Below are positions 1 through 9,170 of a stretch of DNA of 64,000 nucleotides, piece after piece. Position 1 is the first letter of the stretch. Each line of letters begins with the position of its first letter. Source of the DNA: Sugiyamaella lignohabitans (lineage: Eukaryota; Ascomycota; Dipodascomycetes; Dipodascales; Trichomonascaceae). Under the pieces are notes generated by a model. It saw nothing but the letters and a program-made list of their open reading frames with translations. It was not told the origin of the DNA and searched no databases. The stretch spans positions 1,922,001-1,986,000 of the forward strand of contig NC_031674.1 of the NCBI RefSeq assembly GCF_001640025.1, read 5' to 3'. A program made the translations under genes and the position numbers.

Positions 1-225
1 TTTGATCCTGGGAATTCCTGTCCTCTTTTTCTTGATTACAGTCGGTGTACCATCAGCACCAGTTTTTAAATTCAGTCGCAATGACGTACTGGGTCTGTCG
101 GAAGCCACATCCACACGCGACTTTCGCGGCTTCTTAACCTTGATTTTGGTCGGTTTTACCGTCCTGTCATCATCTCCCGACTCGTTTGGTCGCTTTTCAG
201 CTTTTAACTTTAGCTTCAAAGCCAT
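1..225 (-). CDS. N-terminal 75 codons of a Lys-rich protein (partial)
   Basis: The minus strand is open from an ATG at 225-223 to the window edge (75 complete codons, no stop). The peptide begins MALKLKLKAEKRPNESG and is dominated by short basic blocks alternating with Ser/Thr/Pro, including KIKVKKPRKSR and VIKKKRTGIPRIK. No folded domain is visible in this part. Repeated LKLKLK/KIKVK blocks occur in the N-terminal tail of some fungal TFIID subunit 7 (TAF7) proteins, so TAF7 is one possibility, but the diagnostic domain would lie outside the window and I do not assign it. It is divergent from MTF1, sharing a 430-530 bp intergenic promoter region. Confidence 0.6.
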   Translation of the reverse strand, partial: MALKLKLKAEKRPNESGDDDRTVKPTKIKVKKPRKSRVDVASDRPSTSLRLNLKTGADGTPTVIKKKRTGIPRIK

Positions 226-651
226 ACCGCCTCTTTTATACCTATCGATACATCGATACTTTGGAATTCTCTCCCTCTTACTATCTTCTTGTGAATCCGT
301 CAATCCATTACTTTCAGCCGCACTATCACGTGATATTATATTTGACTAGTATATTTGCCAATGTTTGAAAGCAGGAGCTCAAAGATTTCAACAGGTTCAA
401 AAAAAGATCAAGAGAGTTCATAAGAGGTTGATAATCTAATAACTTTATCACTCCCGCTCTTCGATGGTGACCAGGACAGATGCCTTGGTTTGATCCTGCC
501 AGACTGAAAGGTAGAAGTCGTATTGAAGTCGTCGAAAAAGAGAATTTACCACCGAATTCAAACTTACCAAACTCATTTTTATCAGCCAGGATTATCAGAA
601 AGAGACCAGTAATTATAGTGTTATCGTGAGAATAACCGAAATTAACTACAC

Positions 652-711
652 ATGTCGGAGGAAGTCTCCGAACAGTACCTGAATGCGGCTGAATCAACAT
701 TTCGAACATGA
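652..711 (+). CDS. Upstream ORF 1 of MTF1 (19 codons)
   Basis: An ATG at 652-654 opens a 19-codon reading frame (MSEEVSEQYLNAAESTFRT) that stops with TGA at 709-711. The stop overlaps the start codon of the next small frame (ATGA, 708-711). It lies about 100 bp before the MTF1 start, so it would be in the MTF1 5' leader if transcription begins upstream. Whether it is translated cannot be seen from the sequence. Confidence 0.4.
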   Translation: MSEEVSEQYLNAAESTFRT

Positions 712-755
712 ACTTGCAAAAGATTCAGGAAGCGAAACCAAATGTTAAATACTGA
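708..755 (+). CDS. Upstream ORF 2 of MTF1 (15 codons), stop overlaps MTF1 start
   Basis: An ATG at 708-710 starts a 15-codon frame (MNLQKIQEAKPNVKY). Its TGA (753-755) shares its last A with the MTF1 ATG (755-757), giving TGATG. With uORF 1 this makes a chain of two overlapping stop/start junctions leading into MTF1, an arrangement known from termination-reinitiation in other genes. Regulation of MTF1 by this chain is inference. Confidence 0.4.
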   Translation: MNLQKIQEAKPNVKY

Positions 756-1771
756 TGAGTAAAGCTAGTCAGACTGGACTGCTAGTTCAAAACGCTGCTC
801 GCGAGTGGCTGAACGTGAAAAAAACATATGCGAGAAAAAACTTTGTTAACTATGAAAAGGCAGTAAAGCTGATTGAGCAGATGGGATATGACAAGTTCTA
901 TAACAAGAATGTCACTATAATAGATGCTTACCCCGGACTGGGTGTATGGTCGGCTGCTTTACATAATGTTATAAGACCGCAAAATCATATTCTTTTAGAG
1001 CCTCATGTAAATTATAAGAATTTTTTGAAGTCGCTTGAGAGGCCCGACAACAGCTGGAGAGTGCATCCAGAAGATCCATTTCGGTGGTCGACGTTTCAAA
1101 ATTTGGTAGATCAGAAATTATATGAGCCACGGAAACTGCCACGAACTGACATTCACAACGAGATCATCTTTACTGCAAATCTATCTATGATCCAGGGAGA
1201 ACAGTTATGTGTCCAATATTTAAACTGTGTAACCAACCAGAGCTGGCTTCAGCAATATGGACGAGTTCGTATGCTTCTATGGGTACGAGAACCAACTGCT
1301 GAGAAGCTATTAGCAACCAAAGAAGCAAAAGCAAGACACCGAGTATCAGTCCAGTGTGAATCATGTACAGAATCCAGAGTATTATTAGGAGAGATCACGG
1401 ATCAAGAAGTTTCACATAGTGCATTACTGGAAACAGTCAAAGGAGATTTCCACCCTCCGAAATCGGATCCACCAGTTCTACTCGAAATCAATCCGATAGA
1501 AAACCAAGTGGATTACGTGGATTCGTTTGAATATGTGATTAAAATGTTATTTGTGCTACGAACCAAGCTGTTACGAGAGGCATTAGGAACACTAGGACCT
1601 GGGGCACAGGTCGATCTGGCCGACCAGTTACAGGATATTCTTGACAAGAGACCCCAGGATATGAGTCTGGACGAGATCAAGAGAGTAGTGTATGCATTTG
1701 AGATGTGGGCATTCAAGCCGGATATTTTGCATGATTTCTATGACGATGGAAACGGCGGTCTAGGAACCTAA
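755..1771 (+). CDS. MTF1: Mitochondrial transcription factor B (Mtf1)
   Basis: This 338-residue protein matches the yeast mitochondrial transcription specificity factor, an rRNA-adenine-dimethylase-fold protein that partners the single-subunit mitochondrial RNA polymerase (Rpo41) for promoter melting. The degenerate methyltransferase motif I is VTIIDAYPGLGVWSAALHN (residues about 53-71). It is followed by the family pattern HILLEPHVNYKNFL, then LLWVREPTAEKLLA, and a C-terminal AFKPDILHDFYDD that aligns with the conserved WPFKPDILMDF end of yeast Mtf1. Length is typical (S. cerevisiae 341). The start chosen is the first ATG of the frame. It is preceded by two overlapping small uORFs, and its ATG overlaps the stop of the second. 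Assignment to Mtf1 rather than a true Dim1/KsgA dimethylase is supported by the weakened SAM motif. Confidence 0.92.
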   Translation: MSKASQTGLLVQNAAREWLNVKKTYARKNFVNYEKAVKLIEQMGYDKFYNKNVTIIDAYPGLGVWSAALHNVIRPQNHILLEPHVNYKNFLKSLERPDNSWRVHPEDPFRWSTFQNLVDQKLYEPRKLPRTDIHNEIIFTANLSMIQGEQLCVQYLNCVTNQSWLQQYGRVRMLLWVREPTAEKLLATKEAKARHRVSVQCESCTESRVLLGEITDQEVSHSALLETVKGDFHPPKSDPPVLLEINPIENQVDYVDSFEYVIKMLFVLRTKLLREALGTLGPGAQVDLADQLQDILDKRPQDMSLDEIKRVVYAFEMWAFKPDILHDFYDDGNGGLGT

Positions 1772-2896
1772 TTTAGCGGATGCGGATATTATCCATCGGA
1801 TTTTCCGTTGACCCCACACTGACTGACCACCCCGGCATCAACCCCACCACCAGCACGAGCCGAACCTGTGATCACAACCACAGCCGCGGTGCAGTCCACC
1901 AACTGTCTCGATATATATATAAATAGAGACTTTTGGTTTGTAAATATAAGTTTCAATTTTTTTTCTCATTACCTACCACCATTAACCACTAAACCCTCCA
2001 CGCCAACGACATTTCGCAATCCACAGTAAGTAACAACACGCACGCACGCACCACCCTCACAAGTCCACGGACCCCTCGTCTCTCCCCCCTCGCGAAAACA
2101 AACCGGCTAAGAAATCCCGACACCACGATCCCAGCAACGAGCGAAGCGAGCTACGGGGTCTGGGGCAGAGCCCCAGCCGCCGGAGGCAGACTCCGACCCC
2201 CGGTGTGCCTCCGGCGGCTGGGGCTCTGCCCCAGACCCCGTGGCTCCTCTCGCTTCGCTCGAGTCGTTTGCTGGGACCGTGGAGAGGGGGTGATGTGGAG
2301 AAGTTGGCCCCGCATTGGCTGGTCGGAGTGTGTTCGGGGCGCCCAATGTGTATGGGATTGGCGGGCGGCATGAAGCAGGGTCTCATCGCATGCTGCATGG
2401 GCCCGCGTCTGCCTGTTGGGAGTTTGATAATGGCTCGGATGGTCGTGGGGTCGGTAGTTGATTAGTGTCGGGTGTTTTCTGTGGAATAAGGGCGAATGAT
2501 TTGGGTTTTTAGAGGTTTGTTTTGTTTTGTGGGTTTGTTGGTGAGATTGTGGTGTGAACGGGAGGTAGACCGACCGTGATGGGTACCGGCGGATCTTGCA
2601 GCCGACATCCGCGACAGCGCGGCAAGCCGTTCATCCGACCCGTCAATCTTAAAGTTAGCGGTTCCTAGTGCACTTTCCGAAAGTTTGCGTATTGTGGGGT
2701 TAAGATTTCGTCGTGGGAAACGGGTTGGCATCTCATTCATAATAAAACCTTCTGCTGTTAATTGCCAACCATAAAAACCTTGTCCGACCAATCTGCCCCT
2801 GGCATCTGTATAATATTGGCTAATTAGACGAGAAAATTGCGCTAGGGAATCTTTTTAAACATCCCAGATCAGGTGCATTAGTAAGGGTCAGCAGTA
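1772..2896. other. Intergenic region between MTF1 and the Zn2Cys6 gene
   Basis: This 1.1 kb stretch has no convincing gene. It contains pyrimidine-rich and TATATATATAAATA sequence (about 1911-1924), the palindromic element E1 (2129-2276), and then the 5' region of the Zn2Cys6 regulator. Open frames across it on both strands are translations of the repeat arms. Confidence 0.7.
2129..2276. repeat. GC palindromic element E1, arms in reversed order
   Basis: Two inverted arms are separated by about 16 bp. The GGAGGCA end of the left arm faces the TGCCTCC end of the right arm, so the usual outer ends are inside. The outer ends are TCCCAGCAA and TTGCTGGGA, extending the dyad. Both arms carry the TCT loop variant (GGGGCTCTGCCCC) and the CTCGCTTCGCTCG tip, the left one missing a few bases. 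All other pairs in the window have TGCCTCC outermost. Confidence 0.85.
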
Positions 2897-5785
2897 ATGT
2901 CGTTCATTAAAAGCCCTCCACATGATGATTCTCTAGTACCCAATAATAATCATAGATATCCTGGCCCTGATACGGTAGGTTCTTCTATTTCTGGCGTCAA
3001 TGGTGGTGGTTCTGGCATTAATTTGAATAATGGAGATGGCGTGATGGGCAATAATAGTATGGGTCTAGGAAATGGCTCGGGACAGGGTGAGTTAGGATCT
3101 GGTCAAGGAAACGCCAATGGAGGCGGGGGATTTTCGGCCATTAACTTTGGCACTGGTAATTTCAAACCCATTCCAGCTGGATCTATTAGTGTACCTCCAA
3201 GTTCAATGAGTCCACCAGGACCAACTGGGGGTCCAACTGGTGGACCCAAGAACTTTTCATTTGTGGCCAATCCAGTCAACCCAACCAATAATTCATCTAA
3301 AGACAAGAAAAAACTGGTGGTTGCTTGCGCTGGGTGTAGAAAGAAAAAAATCAAGTGCTCTGGTCATCGTCCAGCATGTACAAATTGTTTACGTATCAAT
3401 GTTGAATGTGAATATCCTATTGTCAGAAACAGAGGGTCCAGATACGGGTATACAAAAATGCTCAGTCGTCGTTTAGACGCTTTGAGAGTGTACTGCTCAG
3501 AAGATTTGTCCGAGGGATCATCTCCAGTGTCGCAAATATCACAGTCGAGTAATACTAGCAATTCTGGCGGTGCTCCTATTGGTTCATCTCTTAATCGTGC
3601 ATTACCTATAACAGATGAACAGCAGCTTATGAGACAGATATCGTCAAAATCCGATCAAGAAGCACATCATCTTCATCACTTAGCAGAAATCAACCTACAA
3701 AAATCGTCACTGTCGTCTCAACAGGGTATTTCTGGCTTGTCTGATTTGATGACCACCACGACCGCTGAGGATAAACGAGCTGCTAATATCATCACAGGAC
3801 TAAAATCAGGACCACCTACTCGGAAAGGGTCACCGGAAATCGATTCGTTATTACCGCCATCAGACATCGTTATCCACTTGGCAGAAGTATATTTCAAGTA
3901 TATTCACAATCAGACCTACTCGTTTCTACATAAACCGACATTTATGATAAGATTACGACGTGGAGACGTCAATCGAGGACTCGTATTAGCGCTTTGTGGA
4001 CTAGCAGCGAGGTTTTCTCGTCATCCGAAAATCACTAAAAGTGGACAGAATGCACATAAAGCAGGTGAAGTATTTGCTGAGCGAGCAAGACAAGTATTGA
4101 GTCGAGAGTTTGACAGCCCGTCTGTCGAGGCTGTCCAGGCCATGATATGTCTTACTCAACACGATTTCTTCAAACACAAGGGCGGAAAAGCGATGATTTA
4201 TATATCCATGGCAATGCCAATGGCTTTGAATCTAGGCCTAAATAAAGAATTACCTGATGATTCCCCTGCTACATGGCTGGAAAGAGAATGCCGTCGTCGT
4301 ACGTTTTGGTCGTTAGTGGTTCTTGACAGACTAGGCCATGCTACTAGTACCTACCCAATTCAACTGGATGAAATATCCGACATCCTCCTGCCATGTCCGT
4401 ATCATAATTTTGAAAACAATATACCAACACTGACAACCACGTTCGCTAATCGTGACTTGTCTATTCCCTCGCATCGAGACTTGGATGTGTTCTCGTACCA
4501 CATGGAAGCCACATTAATTTGGAACAAAATCAACAGGTATGTGTCTTCTAAAAACAACGAATCAACCCCTCCTTGGAAATCCGACTCGAAATTCGCTGCT
4601 CTCGAACAAGAATATCTGCATCTCAAAAACGACGTGGTACCTAGCAAGTTCAAGTATTCCAAAGGCACTCTAAACGAGTTGAGTGCTTTGAATCGAGCTG
4701 GCACCTATCTCCATCTCCATACCGAACTGCTTGCAGCCCAATTCCTACTCTACCGCACTGTCTACCCTTACGACCCCTCGAGGTATTCATTTCCAGACAA
4801 ACCACCCAAAGAGTTCATTGAGAAAGCTGTATGCAACGTTCAAGATGCTGCTAACTCAATGGCTGCCATAGTGTCTGATATTTTACAGTTGGAAGATACT
4901 ACCGTAGCACCATTTATCAGTTTCTGTGTGTTCACGGTATCTTCGGTGCATGTTGCACTATCATTCTCACCCGATGCAGTTGTTGCGGGTCGAGCAAAAC
5001 AGAATCTCGCACTCACACTTCGACTACTGGTTATCCTGCGAGAATACTGGTACATAGTGGGAGTATGGTGTGTGATGCTGAAAGATAGATACACCAAGAA
5101 ACTGGCTGTTTCCAAAGAAGGAGCTGCCAGACGGCAATTACAAGGCGGAGTATCGAGTGATAGAATAGAATTTTCGGAAACAGATGGTGCCCATGGAGAT
5201 GATGACGATGAAGACGGAGATAAAACCACACCGACCAGTTTGTCACGACCTAGTACACCTCCAGCATACCTACCTGAAGATCTCATTAAACACGGAACTT
5301 CTAGCAATATTGGATCGACTGCGACTACCCGACCTGGCTCGCCATTCAGTACTAAACCAGGACTGGGTTCGTTTCACGAGTTTCCTGGCGACCAACTTCC
5401 TGCTAAACGCATTAAAGTTGATATGTCCACCTCGAATTCCCATGAACAATACACAGACCATCAACCGGACGCGGATATACATCTCGGAGAAAGACAACAA
5501 CTGCCGTCACAGGACATTCCCTTCAGCATCTCGGGCCAACCTTCTAGTGGAGCGCCCTCTGAAATGGGTACCGCCGACATTCTCCACGATGACGGAGCCG
5601 AGTGGCTCAACGCCCTCGACAGCCGAAACTTCTTCGATTTCGGCAGCCTGTACAACTTCGACTCGACCATAGCACGACCGCTGCCCGAGGTGCCCGCTAT
5701 GCAGTTCAACGCTGACAAAGAACAAAGCATCCTTGAGCATATTCTCGAAAACGTCATGGACAAAGTCCCCGACGACCTGTACTAA
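2897..5785 (+). CDS. Zn2Cys6 fungal transcription factor
   Basis: This 962-residue protein starts with a Gly/Asn/Ser-rich low-complexity region (about 1-135). A basic KDKKK block and a canonical Zn2Cys6 binuclear cluster follow, with cysteines at 144, 147, 154, 161, 164 and 171 (CAGCRKKKIKC, then CTNCLRINVEC). After a linker it has a fungal-specific transcription factor domain (about residues 310-720), with NQTYSFLHKPTFM near its start and the family-type segment ERECRRRTFWSLVVLDRLGH. The C-terminal tail is acidic and Ser/Pro-rich, likely activating. It is expected to act in the nucleus as a sequence-specific regulator. The regulated pathway is not evident and I recognise no specific orthologue. 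The 3' third is visibly GC-richer than the 5' part, next to element E2. Confidence 0.9.
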   Translation: MSFIKSPPHDDSLVPNNNHRYPGPDTVGSSISGVNGGGSGINLNNGDGVMGNNSMGLGNGSGQGELGSGQGNANGGGGFSAINFGTGNFKPIPAGSISVPPSSMSPPGPTGGPTGGPKNFSFVANPVNPTNNSSKDKKKLVVACAGCRKKKIKCSGHRPACTNCLRINVECEYPIVRNRGSRYGYTKMLSRRLDALRVYCSEDLSEGSSPVSQISQSSNTSNSGGAPIGSSLNRALPITDEQQLMRQISSKSDQEAHHLHHLAEINLQKSSLSSQQGISGLSDLMTTTTAEDKRAANIITGLKSGPPTRKGSPEIDSLLPPSDIVIHLAEVYFKYIHNQTYSFLHKPTFMIRLRRGDVNRGLVLALCGLAARFSRHPKITKSGQNAHKAGEVFAERARQVLSREFDSPSVEAVQAMICLTQHDFFKHKGGKAMIYISMAMPMALNLGLNKELPDDSPATWLERECRRRTFWSLVVLDRLGHATSTYPIQLDEISDILLPCPYHNFENNIPTLTTTFANRDLSIPSHRDLDVFSYHMEATLIWNKINRYVSSKNNESTPPWKSDSKFAALEQEYLHLKNDVVPSKFKYSKGTLNELSALNRAGTYLHLHTELLAAQFLLYRTVYPYDPSRYSFPDKPPKEFIEKAVCNVQDAANSMAAIVSDILQLEDTTVAPFISFCVFTVSSVHVALSFSPDAVVAGRAKQNLALTLRLLVILREYWYIVGVWCVMLKDRYTKKLAVSKEGAARRQLQGGVSSDRIEFSETDGAHGDDDDEDGDKTTPTSLSRPSTPPAYLPEDLIKHGTSSNIGSTATTRPGSPFSTKPGLGSFHEFPGDQLPAKRIKVDMSTSNSHEQYTDHQPDADIHLGERQQLPSQDIPFSISGQPSSGAPSEMGTADILHDDGAEWLNALDSRNFFDFGSLYNFDSTIARPLPEVPAMQFNADKEQSILEHILENVMDKVPDDLY

Positions 5786-5818
5786 TACACTTCCAAGACT
5801 CCTCTAACGAGTCGGTAC

Positions 5819-5958
5819 TGCCTCCGGCGGCTGGGGCTCCGCCCCAGACCCTGGTTGCTCCTGCTTCGCAGGAGATTGCAGAGACCGTCGGGAAAACGAC
5901 TCGAGCGAAGCGAGAGGAGCAACCAGGGTCTGGGGCGGAGCCCCAGCCGCCGGAGGCA
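5819..5958. repeat. GC palindromic element E2
   Basis: This is a typical 140 bp copy. The left arm runs TGCCTCCGGCGG, hairpin CTGGGGCTCCGCCCCAG, then ACCCTGGTTG and tip hairpin CTCCTGCTTCGCAGGAG. A centre of about 22 nt follows, then the right arm with tip CTCGAGCGAAGCGAG and the complement of the left arm, ending GGAGGCA. It lies 33 bp after the stop of the Zn2Cys6 gene. Confidence 0.95.
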
Positions 5959-6174
5959 GACCCCGATTCAGGGGTAATGCAACCCGTTCGAACATGCAGG
6001 CTGCAGGGACTGGGTTAGCCGTGCGGTGTCTTGCAAGAGTTCACGAGGTGCGATCTTCAGTGGACCGATAGATAGTGACCACGATCTGTGAGCTTGGCAG
6101 CAATTGTGGAGCGTTGAGAGGTCAAATTTACTTTTTTGAAGCAAAGTAGAGCACTGAGATATCGCCATAGAACC

Positions 6175-8184
6175 ATGAGCGGTAGTAAAAGCGCAGTCGG
6201 CGGACAGCTGGCCAGCGGCGATGACGCCAGCAGCTCGTCCACGGGGTCTATCGCCGGGTCAGCACCGAGCGAACTTCTTAGTAGTGATTCCGACATCATT
6301 GATGTGTCATATCCCGTTTTCGCGTCCGTGTGGGACTCCAACAGCTCTCTGGTGATAGGTGGAGGTGGTGGTGAGGGCCGAAATGGCGTGAAAAACAAGA
6401 TTGTATGTTGAACTTGGTGCAATCCAGGAGCACACCTCGCTCATTGTTGAGTTATACGGGAGTGTCAGGGAAATTAAGCCTAGTTTTGGTCGGTTGTGTA
6501 CTAACTGTTGCAGACGGTGATTAAAGTGAGACCCGAGAACAAAGGTTTGGCGGTCAGAAATGAGATTGTGCTTGCTGGTGACGAGGACAATCCGACCAGT
6601 TTGGACGTTGGCGGCCATGGTCGAATCTATGCTGGTGTCAATCGGAGTACTAAAGCTATACAGGAAGGCAGAAACACTCACTTGAGAGTGTTTGATTACA
6701 AAAATACTAGTATAAGAGATGGCTCTGGCGTCACTGGTGGTACTAGTGAGGAGTTGGCAGCAGTCAAAGTATTTTCTGCTAACGATTCTAATGAGTACCA
6801 GAAATGTACTAGAGTGTCGAATTCAGGTGAGCTATTAGCGTTGAGCTCTAGTTCAAGTCCTGGATCCCTATATGTGATTGAGACCAAGGTTCTGTTAGAC
6901 CGGTCTGGTTCGGATGTGACGGAGACGTCAGATACTCTTTATACGAAGACGGCCGGTTCAGGACCTATAAATGACATTGACTTTTCACCGGGTTCCGACA
7001 AGTTGGCATATATCAGTGACTCAAAACTTTACGTAATTAATGCACAGACTGGTGAGGAGAATATAGTGGTTGATATGCCTCGAAAAGATGCCAAGTTCGC
7101 TAAATTGCGGTACATTTCAGAAAACACAGTCATCATAGCAGCCAACTTGAATCAGCGAAAAGGAGTTGTTTTATACAAATTCAACCCCAATACAGGCGGT
7201 AGAATCGCATCACGAGCCCTCTCATCCAAGATTCGTGCCATTTCGACCATGGATGCTGGATCAAAGTATACAGTAGTCGGCACGTCTGACTGTAGTATAG
7301 CCATTGTTTCGAGCACCAGCTTGAACTCGCTGAAAAAATTGGACCGAGTCCACGAGATCGCTATTACCAGTGTGGCTCTTAACAGGAGTCAAACCCGTAT
7401 TGCCAGTACTTCAGTGTCAGGTACAGTTCGGGTACTGGAGCTGCCACTTGACGGCATTTTCAATGGCGGCATTAAAAGCATTATATATGCTCTTTGGAGT
7501 GTTATTCTGATTGCACTTCTAGCAGTTGTTCTTCAAGTTCTCATGAAGCGACAGTTTTTTGACGCCCTTATATCGTCCGAGGACACTGGTGCCGTTACTA
7601 TAACCTCCGATACACTTTCCGGAGAGGTTATTGACGCTACTTCTACACCTTTTGTGACGAGCGAAGAGCCGGTATCAACAGTTGAAAGCATTGAAGCCGA
7701 GATACCTACACCCGAAACGGAAGAGCCAGAATACCAGTTTGTCGACGAGAATGAGCCACCAGTTCTAACTCCCAAGGAGGATACTGAAACTACTAGCTTC
7801 GACATCGAGGAACCAGAACTGCCTGCTGATGCTACCAACAACCAAGACGAACAGCCACCAGTACTAACTCCAGAGCAGGGCACCGAAACCGCTATCTCTA
7901 ACACCGACGAGCCAGAGGTGTCGGCTGATGCTACCGATATCCAAGAAAACGAGCCGAATGAGACCGACACCCCTCACCTCGAAACTGATCCCGATACAGT
8001 TGTCGTAGATGCTGAAGCTTCTATCCCCGAAACCGACGTCGAAACACCAGAAACTCCCTTCGCACCAGTTCCTGAGAGCACACCCGAGGCAGTCTCGGAC
8101 TACGAAACTCACGAAACACACGAAACACCTGCCGACCCAGAGCCAGTCGCCGAGCCGCTCTCCGAACACGGCGATGACCTGTAG
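6175..8184 (+). CDS. SEC12: Sec12-type guanine-nucleotide exchange factor for Sar1 (2 exons)
   Basis: Exons are 6175-6402 and 6514-8184. The intron has donor GTATGT and branch/acceptor TACTAACTGTTGCAG, phase 0, giving 632 residues. Sec12 is an ER membrane protein that loads GTP on Sar1 to start COPII vesicle formation. The hallmark is the first propeller blade, YPVFASVWDSNSSLVIGGGGGEG then GVKNKI joined across the intron to TVIKV, matching the family pattern of a Gly-rich GGGGEG loop followed by NK. A seven-blade WD-like region covers about residues 50-390, one membrane span lies at about 398-420 (IIYALWSVILIALLAVVLQV), and an acidic Pro/Thr/Glu-rich lumenal tail follows. The tail contains two copies of a repeat of about 40 residues beginning PPVLTP. 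ATG 6175 is the first in-frame ATG. Both gene ends, each near an element (E2, E3), are GC-rich while the middle is not. Confidence 0.88.
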
Positions 8185-8250
8185 ACCCTCTCTATCCCTG
8201 TATATACCACACCTTGTTCTATTTATCACGGATCCTCTCGGTGCCTTCGG

Positions 8251-8386
8251 TGCCTCCGGCGGCTGGGGCTCCGCCCCAGACCCCGCTGCTCCTCTCGCTG
8301 CGCTCGAGTCGGGTTTGGGGATCCCCCCGCAAGCTCGCGAAGCGAGCACCACGGGGTCTGGGGCAGAGCCCCAGCCGCCGGAGGCA
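8251..8386. repeat. GC palindromic element E3
   Basis: An inverted pair 66 bp after the SEC12 stop. The left arm is TGCCTCCGGCGG with GGGGCTCCGCCCC and tip CTCGCTGCGCTCGAG. The right arm has tip GCTCGCGAAGCGAGC, the loop variant of GGGGCAGAGCCCC, and GGAGGCA. The two arms belong to different sequence variants yet still pair. Confidence 0.92.
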
Positions 8387-9170
8387 TCACCACCAACCCA
8401 GGCCCCCACTCAGATCGGCGTGGATCTTGCATGGACGTGCCGGAGATCTGGTCGCTGCGGCGCTAAAATGCACTAATGGCGCAGGTGCCAACGGGCAGAG
8501 TGGTTCGAGGGTTGGCGCGATATTATCGTGGAGTGGTTCGCGGCGCGTAATTATTGATGCCGGTGGTTGATAATATATAATACGGCGACTGGTTGTGGGC
8601 ATAATATGGGTGCTGGTCGTGCAGAGTCAAGTGGCTCGGGTCTTACACATGCTTTGATGCTGGCGTGAATAGTGTGAGGTGGTTTCCTCATATCTGGTAC
8701 GAATATTTGCACTATTTTCGGCAGCCAGTTGGCATTTTGGGGTGTTTAGACTTTGGATTAGCAGGTTTGGATGGTGTAAACGCCCTGGCTAACTTTTTTC
8801 GTTGACAACTCTCTTATCCAAGAGGCGGGTACTACCAAAATACATGCACCAGCCCTGTCCTTTTTCAGATGCATCTCGGGCGATCTGTGCAGATTACCAG
8901 CTTATCGTGTGGAGATCGCCATTAACGTTTATTCGGTGGGCTAGCTGTACCGGCATGAGGGAAAAGCCAGCCTCTTTTGACAGTCTATGCGCAAGCTTTT
9001 CTGTTTTATTTATATATCTCCCGTCACGATCTCGTGGGTTACCTATTTTCTCAGTTGTATTCTTTTACAAAAAGTTTTTTTGTTCTACTGGATTAGAATT
9101 CGATACCCCAGATACCAGCAAAGATATTTAAATGTGTCGGTTGGTCTAGTCTAGAGATTTTCATATTATC
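8387..9170. other. Intergenic region 5' of the 929-residue protein gene
   Basis: About 780 bp without a supported gene. It turns from mixed GC to AT-rich sequence towards the start codon at 9171 and probably holds that gene's promoter. I see no RNA gene or repeat in it. Confidence 0.6.

Noticed and set aside
326..709. 127-codon minus-strand frame between the partial gene and MTF1
   Set aside because: No recognisable content. It covers the divergent promoter region and the MTF1 uORFs.
2057..2465. Overlapping open frames on both strands across E1 and, in the same way, across the other elements
   Set aside because: Their peptides (PPAAGAPPQTLVAP, ASGGWGSAPDPGCS, CLRRLGLRPRPW types) are the frames of the repeat arms and recur at every copy. 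They are not conserved proteins.
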